DNA of 64,000 nt from AP-15 sp963703855. GTDB taxonomy: Bacteria; Pseudomonadota; Alphaproteobacteria; ATCC43930; CGMCC-115725. The position numbers and the translations under genes were made by a program. This document shows positions 9,459-17,851 of the stretch, one piece after another. The notes under the pieces are model-generated. The model had not been told where the DNA came from. It saw only the letters and a program-made list of their open reading frames with translations, and did not search any database. The DNA is taken from assembly GCA_963703855.1 (NCBI GenBank), contig CAVPFW010000006.1, positions 1 to 64,000 on the forward strand, written 5' to 3'. The first letter of the stretch is position 1; the number at the start of each line of letters is the position of its first letter.

Positions 9459-10451
9459 ATGCATGTCGGCACCCAAATCAGGCCGAGGGACGATTCCGAC
9501 TATCGGGTCTGGGCGCAGCTCGGGGTCACCCATGTCTGCGTCGACCCGCCCGGCAACCCGCATCATTGGAGCCTCGACGACCTCAATCGGCATCGCGAGC
9601 ACGTCGAGTCGTTCGGCCTGTCGCTCGACCTGGTGCAATTGCCGATGTCGTCGCGGCCGATCGAGGAGCAGGAGAGCCCGCACATCCTGCTGGGGAAGGA
9701 ACCCGAGCGGCAACGCGAGATCGACAGCATCTGCGCCTTGATCGAGCGGCTCGCCGCAGCCGGGATTCCGGCGGCGAAATACAATCTCACCCTGATCGGC
9801 ATCCCGCGCACCGAGCGCGAGCCCGGGCGGGGCGGCTCCCGCAATGCCGCCTTTCGCTGGAGCCGCGCCGATCGGAAGGCACCGCCGACAGCGGCCGGCA
9901 TCGTCTCCGAGGACGATTATTGGCAGCGGATCGACCATTTCCTTGCCGCGATCGTCCCGGTCGCGACCGCGGCCAAATTGCGGCTCGCCTGTCATCCGCA
10001 AGACCCTTACACGCCCCCCGGCTATCGCGGCGTGACCAGCGTCCTCGGCACGGTCGAGGGGCTGAAGCGCTTTGTGACAATGCACGAGAGCCCTTATCAC
10101 GGCCTCAATTTCTGCCAGGGCACCGTCGCCGAGATGCTCGACGACCCGGCGCGCGAGATCTTCGACGCGATCCGCTGGTTCGGCGAGCGCGGGAAATTGT
10201 TCAACGTTCATTTCCGCAACATCAAGGGCCGCCGGCTGGACTTCATCGAGGCGTTTCCCGACGAGGGCGACATCGACATGGCACGCGCGCTCGCCGCCTA
10301 TCGCGACGTCGGCTACCAATACATGCTGATGCCGGACCATGTGCCGCAGATCGACGGCCGCGATCCCTCGGGCGTCGCCTTCGCATACTGCTACGGCTAC
10401 ATCCAGGCCCTGCTCGACGCGCTGGCGCCACCGCGCGGCGGGTTACGATGA
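9459..10451 (+). CDS. Mannonate dehydratase-like (UxuA family) protein
   Basis: A 330-residue TIM-barrel protein similar to UxuA, which dehydrates D-mannonate to 2-keto-3-deoxygluconate. Visible family features are RLACHPQDPYTPPGYRGVTSVLGT, the GLNFCQGTVAEM metal-site strand, NVHFRNIKGRRLDFIEAFPDEGDIDM, and MLMPDHVPQIDG near the C-terminus. It is shorter than E. coli UxuA (~394 residues), as in the compact subgroup. A GGTGGAGGAG ribosome-binding site precedes the ATG at 9459. Adjacent oxidoreductases hint at sugar-acid breakdown, but no kinase or aldolase is nearby. Confidence 0.86.
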   Translation: MHVGTQIRPRDDSDYRVWAQLGVTHVCVDPPGNPHHWSLDDLNRHREHVESFGLSLDLVQLPMSSRPIEEQESPHILLGKEPERQREIDSICALIERLAAAGIPAAKYNLTLIGIPRTEREPGRGGSRNAAFRWSRADRKAPPTAAGIVSEDDYWQRIDHFLAAIVPVATAAKLRLACHPQDPYTPPGYRGVTSVLGTVEGLKRFVTMHESPYHGLNFCQGTVAEMLDDPAREIFDAIRWFGERGKLFNVHFRNIKGRRLDFIEAFPDEGDIDMARALAAYRDVGYQYMLMPDHVPQIDGRDPSGVAFAYCYGYIQALLDALAPPRGGLR

Positions 10452-10576
10452 TCGCCGTCGCGGCGACGACGGAACCGACCCGCGGCTCCGCCACAACAGG
10501 CCGATCAGGAAAATCGCCGGTAATGTGATCCGGCTCACGGCTCGCGCGGGATCGGCGGGCTATCGATGGCCCCCGT

Positions 10577-10595
10577 CCCCGGCTTTGCGCCGGGG
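10577..10595 (+). terminator. Possible hairpin terminator after the UxuA-like gene
   Basis: CCCCGGC and GCCGGGG form a perfect 7-bp G/C stem around the 5-nt loop TTTGC. There is no T-tract and it sits ~125 nt past the stop codon, so a role in termination is only possible. Confidence 0.25.
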
Positions 10596-10619
10596 AATGT
10601 CCGTGCCGCGGAGGGTGCC

Positions 10620-10901
10620 ATGCCGAGGATCGATTGGTGGAGCCGCAGCGTGCCCAGGGTCGAGCTCGACCAGCGCTCACGCGAGGCCCACCTCCGGCTC
10701 GAGCGGGTGGAACGGCTGCTTGCGCCGCGCGCCGCGGCGGCGCGTTTCCGGCTCAGGCGGCTGCTTTGGCTTTTTAGAATCGGCCTGTCCGACGGGTCGC
10801 CGCAAAGCCGTCGAACCGGGGGGCCGCTGAGCGATCGGCGGCCGCCCCGCATGCCGACGATGCCGGAGGCCCAGCACCTCGGGGCGGCTCTGCCCGGCTA
10901 G
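10620..10901 (+). CDS. Possible small Arg-rich protein
   Basis: A 93-residue reading frame begins at an ATG with a plausible GGAGGG ribosome-binding site. The protein is basic (MPRIDWWSRSVPRVELD at the start, then Arg/Leu-rich helical sequence) and has no recognised domain. Long open frames are common by chance at this GC content, so this may be spurious. Confidence 0.22.
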   Translation: MPRIDWWSRSVPRVELDQRSREAHLRLERVERLLAPRAAAARFRLRRLLWLFRIGLSDGSPQSRRTGGPLSDRRPPRMPTMPEAQHLGAALPG

Positions 10902-11071
10902 GGCCTAGACCATTTAGCTTGAGGCCGGGGCGGCCGGGAACGGCGGAGCGCCGATCCGCCGGGTCCGATCGACATCAAACGCCGGTCGCCTCGCGGAGTC
11001 GGCCCAGGCATCGGCGAACGACCGAATCGGCCGATTCGCTTGCCGCCGGCTCCGTCCGAGTCCTGGTTGTC

Positions 11072-11090
11072 GTCGGAAAACTTTACAGTG
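11072..11090 (+). promoter_or_regulatory. Candidate upstream activator site 1
   Basis: GTCGGAAAACTTTACAGTG. It shares GTCGGAAAA, TTT and CA with a second copy at 11231-11249. Both lie upstream of the sigma-54-like promoter, where an enhancer-binding protein would bind. This is inference from repetition and position. Confidence 0.4.
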
Positions 11091-11230
11091 CTCGGGGCGG
11101 CTTCGATCGGGCAGCCGGTCTCGGCGGCGATCGGGCTGGCGCGGCGCGAAGCGGCCATCCGCGCAGGCTTTCGACGCGGCATCGCACCCGGCGGGCAACG
11201 CAAGCCGACCATCTTCATCACCAAAGCGGC

Positions 11231-11249
11231 GTCGGAAAATTTTGCACCG
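11231..11249 (+). promoter_or_regulatory. Candidate upstream activator site 2
   Basis: GTCGGAAAATTTTGCACCG. This is the second copy of the motif at 11072, with 14 of the first 16 positions the same. It is flanked by TCGG and CCGA half-sites, so it is itself a rough dyad, ~50 bp upstream of the -24 element. Confidence 0.4.
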
Positions 11250-11270
11250 ATCGATAAAATACTATCGATC
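11249..11270. promoter_or_regulatory. Perfect inverted repeat (possible operator)
   Basis: GATCGATA and TATCGATC form perfect 8-bp arms around the spacer AAATAC. It starts where activator motif 2 ends and lies ~29 bp upstream of the promoter -24 element. A protein-binding site is likelier than a terminator because no gene ends just before it. Confidence 0.45.
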
Positions 11271-11298
11271 AGCGTTGTACGATTTAAATAATCCTGAA

Positions 11299-11314
11299 TG
11301 GCACGGCAATTGCT
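11299..11314 (+). promoter_or_regulatory. Sigma-54 (RpoN) promoter, -24/-12 elements
   Basis: TGGCACGGCAATTGCT matches the consensus TGGCACG-N4-TTGCW at every defined position, with the invariant GG and GC exactly 10 bp apart. Transcription would start near 11325, ~35 nt before the ATG of the PEP-CTERM gene. PEP-CTERM genes in several proteobacteria are known to be RpoN-dependent with the PrsK/PrsR two-component system; those regulators are not in this window. Confidence 0.8.
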
Positions 11315-11360
11315 CTCATTACGGTTGATGATACCAACCTTGACCAACAGAGGTAGAAAC

Positions 11361-12059
11361 ATGAGAGCGCAACGATCGATCGCGATGATCGCCGCTGCCG
11401 TCGGCGTGATCGCGCTGGTGCACGCCGCCCGGGCCGCGCCGATCACCTTCGACTTCACCAACACCGTCTCCGGCGACACCAATCTCGGACCGACGCACAA
11501 TTATACGGTTTCCAGCGTCACGATCACCGCCGCGTCGGGAACATACGGGAATGCGGTCGGCTCGCCGACCGGCAGCTCGTTCTCCACCGGGGGCGATCTC
11601 GTCGGCAACAATCGCGGCGCGGACGAGCAGGGCCTCGGCGTCTGCAGCGGCGGCGGCAACAGCTGCAATGCCGGCCATTTCGACGACCATCCGGAGATCG
11701 ACTACTCGACCAAGGAGGTGGTCAGGCTGGACATCACCAACCTGTTCGCGGCCTTCGGCTCGTTCCAGATCAACGCCGACTCGGCGACCGGCGGCGAGCT
11801 GCTCGGCGTGTTCTCGAACAGCGCCAACAACAATTTGGGCGCGAAGCTGGCGGACATCACCAGCGCCAATGGCAATGTCGGCATCAGCCCGACCGGCGAT
11901 TTCCTGTACTTCGTCTCCGATTCCAATGGCGGCACCGGCGATGTCCTGCTGCATTCGCTGACGGTGACGCCCGATTCCGTCCCCGAGCCTGCCAGCCTCG
12001 CCCTGCTCGGCAGCGCGGTCCTCGGCTTCGGCGCGATCCGGCGCCGGCGGCGCTCGTAA
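11361..12059 (+). CDS. PEP-CTERM sorting domain-containing protein
   Basis: A 232-residue secreted protein. A Sec signal peptide (MRAQRSIAMIAAAVGVIALVHAARA, cleavage after ARA) is followed by a Gly/Ser/Asn-rich beta-type region with a CSGGGNSC cysteine pair. The C-terminus is a textbook PEP-CTERM signal: VPEPAS, a hydrophobic helix (LALLGSAVLGFGAI) and an RRRRRS tail. Exosortase (EpsH/XrtA-type) would cleave this and attach the protein to the surface or the exopolysaccharide. No exosortase gene is in the window. An AGAGGTAG ribosome-binding site precedes the ATG. It is read from the sigma-54 promoter upstream and ends in a strong terminator. Confidence 0.88.
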   Translation: MRAQRSIAMIAAAVGVIALVHAARAAPITFDFTNTVSGDTNLGPTHNYTVSSVTITAASGTYGNAVGSPTGSSFSTGGDLVGNNRGADEQGLGVCSGGGNSCNAGHFDDHPEIDYSTKEVVRLDITNLFAAFGSFQINADSATGGELLGVFSNSANNNLGAKLADITSANGNVGISPTGDFLYFVSDSNGGTGDVLLHSLTVTPDSVPEPASLALLGSAVLGFGAIRRRRRS

Positions 12060-12091
12060 ACAATTCCGACACCGGCGCTGCACCTTCGGCG

Positions 12092-12120
12092 GCGGCGCCT
12101 TCGGGCGCCGCTTTCGATTT
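12092..12120 (+). terminator. Rho-independent terminator of the PEP-CTERM gene
   Basis: GCGGCGCC and GGCGCCGC form a perfect 8-bp stem closed by a stable TTCG tetraloop, followed by TTTCGATTT. It lies 33 nt past the stop codon of the PEP-CTERM gene and could also limit leftward read-through from manC. Confidence 0.8.
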
Positions 12121-12226
12121 CCGGGGCCTACCCCGCGCTCGACGGAATAGCCGGCCGAGCCGCGCCAGGGCAGTCGGCGCGCACCCCTCCCTGGCGTTCG
12201 CGATCACGCCCGCGTTTTGATCCGGG

Positions 12227-13660
12227 CTAGCTTCGGCCGTAGCTGTCGTCGAAGCGCACGATGTCGTCTTCACCGAGATAGCTGCCCGACTGTACCTCGA
12301 TCAGGTGCAGCGGGATCTTGCCCGGGTTTTCGAGGCGGTGCGGAGTGCCGAGCGGGATGTAGGTCGACTGGTCCTCGGTCAGCATCATCTCCTCCTCGCC
12401 GCGGCGAATCCTGGCGGTGCCCTGGACCACGATCCAATGCTCGGCGCGATGGTGGTGCATCTGCAGCGACAGGCGCCCGCCGGGCTTGACCGTGATGTGC
12501 TTGACCTGCACCCGATCGGCGTTGTGCAAGGATTTATAGGTGCCCCAAGGGCGATGGACCGTCGGCATCGCGTCGGCCTCCTCGCGGCCCTCGCCGACCA
12601 GCCGCGCCACTAGCTGCCGGACCTCCTGGGTGCGGTTGCGCGGCGCCAGCATGACCGCGTCGCCGGTCGCGACGACGACGAGATCCTCGATGCCGATCGC
12701 CGCGACCAGACCGGCCTCGGAGCGCAGATAGCAGTTGCGGGTCTTTTCGGCGACGACGTTGCCGACGATCGAATTGCCGGCGGGATCCTTGCCGCTCAGC
12801 TCCCACAGCGCGTCCCACGACCCGACATCGCTCCAACCCATCGCGACCGGCACGATTGCGGCGCGCCGGGTGTGCTCCATGACCGCATAGTCGATCGAAT
12901 CGGCGGCGCACGCGCGGAACGCCTCGTCGCCGAGACGGATGAAATCGGCGTCGCGGCTCGCTTCGGCCAATGCCCGCCGGCAGGCGGCGACGATGTCGGG
13001 CCGCACCCGCTCCAGCTCCTCGAGATAGAGCCGCGCCGGGAACAGGAAGATGCCGCCGTTCCAAAAGTGCTCGCCCGAGGCGAGGTAGGCCTGTGCCTGC
13101 TCGGGGCCCGGTTTCTCGACGAACTCGGCGACCCGGAAGACCCCATCGGCCCCGAACATCCCATCGGCCCCGTCGAGCGGCTCGCCGCGGCGAATGTAGC
13201 CATAGCCGGTCTCGGCACGTTCGGGAGCGATGCCGAAGGTCACCAGCGCTCCCCGACGCGCCGCCGGCAGCGCGCGCTCGATCGCCGCGGCAAAGGCCGC
13301 ATCATCCTCGATCACATGATCGGAGGGCATCAGCAGCATCACCGAGTCGGGCTCGCTCTCGGCCAGCGCCAATGCGGCAACGCAGGCGGCGGGCGCGGTG
13401 TTGCGGCCGACGGGCTCGAGCAGCAACGCGCGCGGCGGCGCCGCGATCTCGCGCAGCTGCTCGGCAATGATGAAGCGGTGCTCCTCGTTGGCGACCAGCA
13501 GCGGCGGCGCGAAACGATCGCAGTCGCCGACCCGCCGCACCGTCTGCTGCAGCAGGCTGTCATGGCCGAGCAGGCGCAGCAGTTGCTTGGGGTAGAGCGT
13601 GCGCGACATCGGCCACAGCCGCGTGCCGGAGCCGCCGGACAGAATGACCGGGTGAATCAT
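12227..13660 (-). CDS. manC: Mannose-1-phosphate guanylyltransferase / mannose-6-phosphate isomerase
   Basis: A 477-residue bifunctional type II enzyme that makes GDP-mannose and interconverts Fru-6-P and Man-6-P. The N-terminal nucleotidyltransferase starts VILSGGSGTRLWPMSRTLYPKQLLRL and has LLMPSDHVI, FVEKP and WNGGIFLF. The C-terminal cupin PMI domain has VHRPWGTYKSL, QMHHHRAEHWIVVQGTA and the closing YIPLGTPHRLENPG. Start 13660 has a strong AGGAGG site. GDP-mannose feeds capsule, EPS or LPS synthesis, consistent with the surface-glycan block ~15 kb away. It is divergent from the phasin gene. Confidence 0.95.
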   Translation of the reverse strand: MIHPVILSGGSGTRLWPMSRTLYPKQLLRLLGHDSLLQQTVRRVGDCDRFAPPLLVANEEHRFIIAEQLREIAAPPRALLLEPVGRNTAPAACVAALALAESEPDSVMLLMPSDHVIEDDAAFAAAIERALPAARRGALVTFGIAPERAETGYGYIRRGEPLDGADGMFGADGVFRVAEFVEKPGPEQAQAYLASGEHFWNGGIFLFPARLYLEELERVRPDIVAACRRALAEASRDADFIRLGDEAFRACAADSIDYAVMEHTRRAAIVPVAMGWSDVGSWDALWELSGKDPAGNSIVGNVVAEKTRNCYLRSEAGLVAAIGIEDLVVVATGDAVMLAPRNRTQEVRQLVARLVGEGREEADAMPTVHRPWGTYKSLHNADRVQVKHITVKPGGRLSLQMHHHRAEHWIVVQGTARIRRGEEEMMLTEDQSTYIPLGTPHRLENPGKIPLHLIEVQSGSYLGEDDIVRFDDSYGRS

Positions 13661-13706
13661 CCCCCCTCCTTGAGCCTGCAGCGGCGCCGGCCCGAGATAC
13701 ACGGTT

Positions 13707-13722
13707 TTTGCGCAAGCGCAAA
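13707..13722. promoter_or_regulatory. Palindrome in the manC-phasin intergenic region
   Basis: TTTGCGC and GCGCAAA are perfect 7-bp arms around AA, between the divergent manC and phasin starts (47 bp from manC, ~100 bp from the phasin ATG). It may be an operator. Phasin genes are often controlled by PhaR-type repressors that bind TGC/GCA-containing sites, but this assignment is inference. Confidence 0.4.
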
Positions 13723-13823
13723 TCGTCCCGAGCTTGCACGCCGGGCGCCAAGAAATCGTCAAAGCCGGGGAGCAGGCGCACGATCCGGCTGTTGTCGTCA
13801 ACGAGTCGACATGGAGGGATAGG

Positions 13824-14294
13824 ATGGCGGAAACGAGACGCGAGGGTCGGGGCGCCGCCGGAGAAACAGAAAATTCGGCTGAGACCGCAGCGGACACGAC
13901 GGCGCGGCAGGGCGTCGGCGACGCCGCGCGGCAACAGACCGAACGGCTCGCCGCGCAGGCGAGCGAAGGGGTGCTCCAGGCCGATGCCGTCTCGGCTGCA
14001 GGCGCCGAGGCGGCATTGCGCTCGGGGTCGGCGACGGCGCAGGGCGTGCAGGACATCGCCGCCGCGTGGACCCGCTATGCCGAGGAGGTCATGCGCCAGA
14101 CCTCGGAGGCCGGCCGGGCATTGATGAGCTGCCGCAGCTTTCCCGAGATGCTCGAGGTGCAGGCGCGGCTGCTGCGCGGCAACCTGCAGGCGTTTCTCGA
14201 TCAGAGCACCAGGATCGCCGATATCGCCGGCCGCATGGCGGCGCGGCCGTTCGAGGCGATCAGGCAGGCCGGCGCCGATCGGGCCCGGCTCTAG
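13824..14294 (+). CDS. Phasin family protein
   Basis: A 156-residue protein without signal or membrane segments. After an Ala/Thr-rich N-terminus it has an amphipathic helical core (WTRYAEEVMRQTSEAGRALMSCRSFPEMLEVQARLLRGNLQAFLDQSTRIADIAGRM), which fits the Phasin_2 pattern of coating polyhydroxyalkanoate granules; the SFPEMLEVQARLL and FLDQSTRIADIA stretches are typical. Start 13824 has a GGAGGGATAGG ribosome-binding site; an upstream ATG at 13734 would add 30 unlike residues. No PHA synthase is nearby. Confidence 0.85.
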   Translation: MAETRREGRGAAGETENSAETAADTTARQGVGDAARQQTERLAAQASEGVLQADAVSAAGAEAALRSGSATAQGVQDIAAAWTRYAEEVMRQTSEAGRALMSCRSFPEMLEVQARLLRGNLQAFLDQSTRIADIAGRMAARPFEAIRQAGADRARL

Positions 14295-14404
14295 CGGCCG
14301 AAGCCGCGACCTCACGCGCGGCCTCGCCCGCCTTCCCGCTTTCCCCGGCCGGCGGCCCGCGCTAGACGTGCGGGCGCGGCAAGGCCTCGACAGCGGGGGC
14401 GGCG

Positions 14405-15028
14405 ATGATCGATCTCTACACTTGGCCGACGCCCAACGGGCACAAGGCGGCGATCATGATCGAGGAAACCGGGCTCGACTACGGTGTCCATCCGGTCGAC
14501 ATCGCCAATGGCGAGCAGTTCGCCCCGGAGTACGAGGCGATCAACCCCAACGGCAAGATCCCGGCGATCATCGATCAGGACGGGCCGGGCGGCGGCCCGT
14601 TCACGGTTTTCGAGTCGGGCGCGATCCTGATCTATCTCGCCGAAAAGACCGGCAAATTCCTGTCCGCGGAGCCGCGCCGGCGCTCGCAGGCGATCCAGTG
14701 GCTGATGTTTCAGGTCGGCGGGGTCGGGCCGATGTTCGGCCAGGCCCAGCATTTCCGCCGGTTTGCGCCGCGGCCCCTGCCCTATGCGATCGAGCGCTAC
14801 TCGAAGGAGGCGGCCCGGCTCTACCGCGTGCTCGACAAGCGGCTCGGCGCCGGCGAGTTCCTTGCCGAGGGCGGCTACTCGATCGCCGACATCGCGACCT
14901 ACCCTTGGGTGGCGCGCCACGAGTGGCAAGGGGTCTCGCTCGCCGATCATCCCAATGTGCGCCGCTGGAGCGAGGCGGTCGGCCGGCGCCCGGCGGTGCA
15001 GCGCGGGATGCAGGTGCCGCGCCTCTGA
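14405..15028 (+). CDS. Glutathione S-transferase family protein (YfcG/nu-class-like)
   Basis: A 207-residue cytosolic GST. The N-terminal thioredoxin fold starts MIDLYTWPTPNGHKAAIMIEETGL; the TPNG motif with Thr/Asn replaces the catalytic Ser/Cys as in YfcG and Ure2p-like nu-class enzymes, which act as disulfide-bond reductases with glutathione. NPNGKIPAI and FESGAILIYLAEK bind the gamma-Glu of GSH. The C-terminal helical domain has YSIADIATYPWV with the N-capping Asp. Head-to-tail with the phasin, ~110 bp apart, and convergent with the prepilin peptidase gene. Confidence 0.92.
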   Translation: MIDLYTWPTPNGHKAAIMIEETGLDYGVHPVDIANGEQFAPEYEAINPNGKIPAIIDQDGPGGGPFTVFESGAILIYLAEKTGKFLSAEPRRRSQAIQWLMFQVGGVGPMFGQAQHFRRFAPRPLPYAIERYSKEAARLYRVLDKRLGAGEFLAEGGYSIADIATYPWVARHEWQGVSLADHPNVRRWSEAVGRRPAVQRGMQVPRL

Positions 15029-15030
15029 AC

Positions 15031-15864
15031 CTACGGCGCCGGGGGCAGCCAGACGAGCCCCAGCCAGACGAGCCAGGTGGCGAGCGCCAGAAACGGGCCG
15101 AACGGCAGCGCCGAGCGGAGGCTGAGACGCCTGCCGGCGAGGCGCAGGCCGGCGGCGGCGAGGAGCCCCGCAAGCGCCGCGATCACGACCACCTGCGGCA
15201 GCGCGTCGGCGCCGAGCCACGCCCCCGAGGCTGCGAGCAGCTTGGCGTCGCCCTGGCCGAGGCCTTCGCGGCCACGCAGCGCGCGATAGAGCGCGGCAAC
15301 CGCGCGCAGGGCGAGGTAGCCGATCGCGGCCCCGAGCGCGCGCTCGGCCAACCGGTCGGGATCGAAGGCGATGGCGGCGCCGAGCCCGGCGATGACCAGC
15401 GGCAGGGTCAGCGTGTCCGGCAACAGCCAGCAGCGGAGATCGGTCCAGGCGAGTGCCAGCAGCCACCAGCCGAGCAGGCAGTCGAGCCAGACCGCTCCGC
15501 CGCCCCCGATGACGCCATCACCGATCGCGCCGCCCTCGACCGCGCCGCTCTCGACCGCGGCCGCGACGACGGCGATCGCCACCGCGGCGAGCTCGATGCT
15601 GGGGTAGAACCAGCCGAGCGGGCGACCGCAGAAACGGCAGTGGCCGCGGGTCGCGAGCCAGCTGATCAGCGGCACGAGATCGCGGGTCCGCAGGGCGATG
15701 CCGCAGCCCTCGCAGCGCGACCGCGCCCAGGCGATCGGCCTGCCGTCGGGCAGGCGCCGGACGAGGACGCCGAGAAAGCTGCCGATAAACGGGGCGGCGA
15801 GCGCCGCGCTCCAGCCGGCGGCGCCGGCAGCGGCGACCCGGTCGATCAATTCCGCCCCGAACAT
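15031..15864 (-). CDS. gspO: Prepilin peptidase / N-methyltransferase (GspO/PilD type)
   Basis: A 277-residue polytopic membrane protein. It has the N-terminal SFLGVLVRRLP segment, two CxxC pairs (CEGC and CRFC) of the zinc-binding methylase domain, and the two catalytic aspartates of the peptidase (WTDLRCWLLPD and GQGDAKLLAASGAW, a GxGDxK variant). It would cleave and N-methylate the pseudopilins GspG/H/I/J/K encoded nearby. It is divergent from gspE with ~80 bp between starts, which places it in the T2SS cluster. Confidence 0.93.
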   Translation of the reverse strand: MFGAELIDRVAAAGAAGWSAALAAPFIGSFLGVLVRRLPDGRPIAWARSRCEGCGIALRTRDLVPLISWLATRGHCRFCGRPLGWFYPSIELAAVAIAVVAAAVESGAVEGGAIGDGVIGGGGAVWLDCLLGWWLLALAWTDLRCWLLPDTLTLPLVIAGLGAAIAFDPDRLAERALGAAIGYLALRAVAALYRALRGREGLGQGDAKLLAASGAWLGADALPQVVVIAALAGLLAAAGLRLAGRRLSLRSALPFGPFLALATWLVWLGLVWLPPAP

Positions 15865-15947
15865 CCGCTCCCGCTCCCGCCGTCGATCGATTATCGTGCT
15901 CGTCCGGAAGCAACCTTTCCTAGAGCCGGCGAGGATAAGATGCCGTC

Positions 15948-17687
15948 ATGACCTTCGAGCCCGTCGCTTCGCCGACCGCCCAGGACGCCGCCGAGGCGCT
16001 CGCCCGGCTCGGCCCGGCGCTGATCGCCAGCGGCGCCGTCGACCAGCGCACCCTGGAGCGCGCGCGCCGCGTCGCCGCGGAGACCGGCGGCCGGCTCGAC
16101 CGGGTGCTGACCCAGCTCGGCCTGGTCAGCGACCGCGGGCTCGCCGAAGCGTTGGCGCAGCTCGTCGCGGCGCCGATGGTGGCACCGGCAGACTACCCCG
16201 ACGAGGCGCTCTTCGTCGACCAGCTGAAAGCCAAGTTTCTGCGCAAGGCGCACGCGCTGCCGATCGCCGAAAGCGAGGACCGCGCGGTGCTGGCGATGGC
16301 CGACCCGCTCGACGTCTTTACCCGCAATGCGGTGACGGCGGCGCTCGGCCGCCCGGTGGCGGTCGCGGTCGCGGTGCCGATCGAGCTCGAAGCGGCCTTC
16401 GACCGGCTCTATTCCGAGCCCGGCGAGGACGGCGCCGGCGAGGCATTGCTCGACGAGGTCGTCACCGACGCCGAACCCGCCGAAGAAGATGCCGAGCGCC
16501 TCAAGGACCTCGCCAGCGAGGCCCCAGTGATCCGGCTGGTCAACCAGCTGATCGCGCGCGCGGTCGAAACCCATGCCTCGGACGTCCATCTCGAACCGTT
16601 CCCCGATCGGCTGCGGGTCCGCTACCGCTACGACGGCGTATTGCACGAGATCGAGCCGCCGCCGGCGCGGCTGCAGGCCGCGGTCATCTCGCGCATCAAG
16701 ATCATGGCGCGGCTCGACATCGCCGAGCGCCGGCTGCCGCAGGACGGCCGCATCAAGCTGACCGTGCGCGGCCACGAGATCGACTTCCGGGTGTCGACGA
16801 TCCCGGCGCTCTACGGCGAGAAAGTCGTGCTGCGCGTGCTCGACCGCACCGCGGTGGAGTTCGACTATCACAAGCTCGGACTGCCGCAGGACATCCGCGC
16901 CGGGATCGAGCGGTCGCTCGACCTGCCGAACGGGATGGTGCTGGTCACCGGGCCGACCGGCAGCGGCAAGACCACGACGCTCTATACCGGCCTATTGAGG
17001 CTGAACACGGTCGCGCGCAATGTCGTGACGGTCGAGGACCCGATCGAATACCAGCTCGCCGGGATCAACCAGATCCAGGTCAAGCCGCAGATCGGGCTCA
17101 ACTTTGCCAGCCTCTTGCGCTCGATCCTGCGGCAGGATCCCGATGTCATCATGATCGGCGAGATCCGCGACCTCGAAACCGTGCAGATCGCGGTGCAGGC
17201 GGCGCTGACCGGCCATCTGGTGCTGTCGACCCTGCACACCAACTCGGCCGCGGCGACGATGACCCGGCTGCGCGACATGGGGCTCGAGGATTATCTGTTG
17301 ACCGCGACGCTGAAGGCGGTGCTGGCGCAGCGCCTGGTGCGGCGGCTGTGCGCCAAATGCAAGACACCCGAGGCGGCGCCGGCGGCATTGCGCGAGCGCT
17401 TCGGCCTCGACCGGCTGGCCGGGGACGGCCCGATCGTGCTCTACCATCCGACCGGCTGCCCCGAATGCCGCGGCACCGGCTTTCGCGGCCGGCGCGCGAT
17501 CGCCGAGCTCCTGGTGCCGAGCCGGGCGATCGACCGGCTGATCTTCGACGGCGCCGACGACACCGCGATCGAGCGCGCCGCGGTCGAAGGCGGCATGCGC
17601 CCGATCTTCGACAGCGGCCTCCTCGCCGTGCTCGAAGGCGACACCACGATCGAGGAGGTCGTGCGCTGCATCAGGAGCGAGGCGTGA
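15948..17687 (+). CDS. gspE: Type II secretion system ATPase GspE
   Basis: A 579-residue cytoplasmic ATPase that powers the T2SS pseudopilus. It has an N-terminal GspE/MshEN domain, then the ATPase with VTGPTGSGKTTTLY (Walker A, residues ~334-347), an Asp box (VTVEDPIEYQL), Walker B LRQDPDVIMIGEIRD and the His box TGHLVLSTLHTNSA. A zinc-binding CxxC pair of doublets follows (CAKC and CPEC). Length and order are those of GspE rather than PilB/PilT. It leads gspF, gspH, gspI and gspJ on the same strand. Confidence 0.96.
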   Translation: MTFEPVASPTAQDAAEALARLGPALIASGAVDQRTLERARRVAAETGGRLDRVLTQLGLVSDRGLAEALAQLVAAPMVAPADYPDEALFVDQLKAKFLRKAHALPIAESEDRAVLAMADPLDVFTRNAVTAALGRPVAVAVAVPIELEAAFDRLYSEPGEDGAGEALLDEVVTDAEPAEEDAERLKDLASEAPVIRLVNQLIARAVETHASDVHLEPFPDRLRVRYRYDGVLHEIEPPPARLQAAVISRIKIMARLDIAERRLPQDGRIKLTVRGHEIDFRVSTIPALYGEKVVLRVLDRTAVEFDYHKLGLPQDIRAGIERSLDLPNGMVLVTGPTGSGKTTTLYTGLLRLNTVARNVVTVEDPIEYQLAGINQIQVKPQIGLNFASLLRSILRQDPDVIMIGEIRDLETVQIAVQAALTGHLVLSTLHTNSAAATMTRLRDMGLEDYLLTATLKAVLAQRLVRRLCAKCKTPEAAPAALRERFGLDRLAGDGPIVLYHPTGCPECRGTGFRGRRAIAELLVPSRAIDRLIFDGADDTAIERAAVEGGMRPIFDSGLLAVLEGDTTIEEVVRCIRSEA

Positions 17688-17851
17688 CCCATCGTGATCG
17701 AGAGGGCGCGGGCGCTTGCCTCCGGGGCGGCGTTGACTGATTTCGAGAAGCGAGCCTAGGGTCGACAGCCATGGTGCCGAAACCGAGCTCCGAGGGGCCG
17801 CTCCCGCGTTTGCTTCGGCGATCGGCGTCAGCCCGCATCCGGTGAGCTGAG

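Larger units (their letters stand above)
10902..11360. other. Long regulatory intergenic region ahead of the PEP-CTERM gene
   Basis: About 460 bp with no convincing gene; the predicted frames here are Arg/Ala-rich shadows. The distal part is visibly AT-richer than the surroundings and holds two related GTCGGAAAA-type motifs, a perfect inverted repeat and a sigma-54-type promoter, listed separately. Together they resemble an enhancer-dependent promoter region. Confidence 0.6.
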
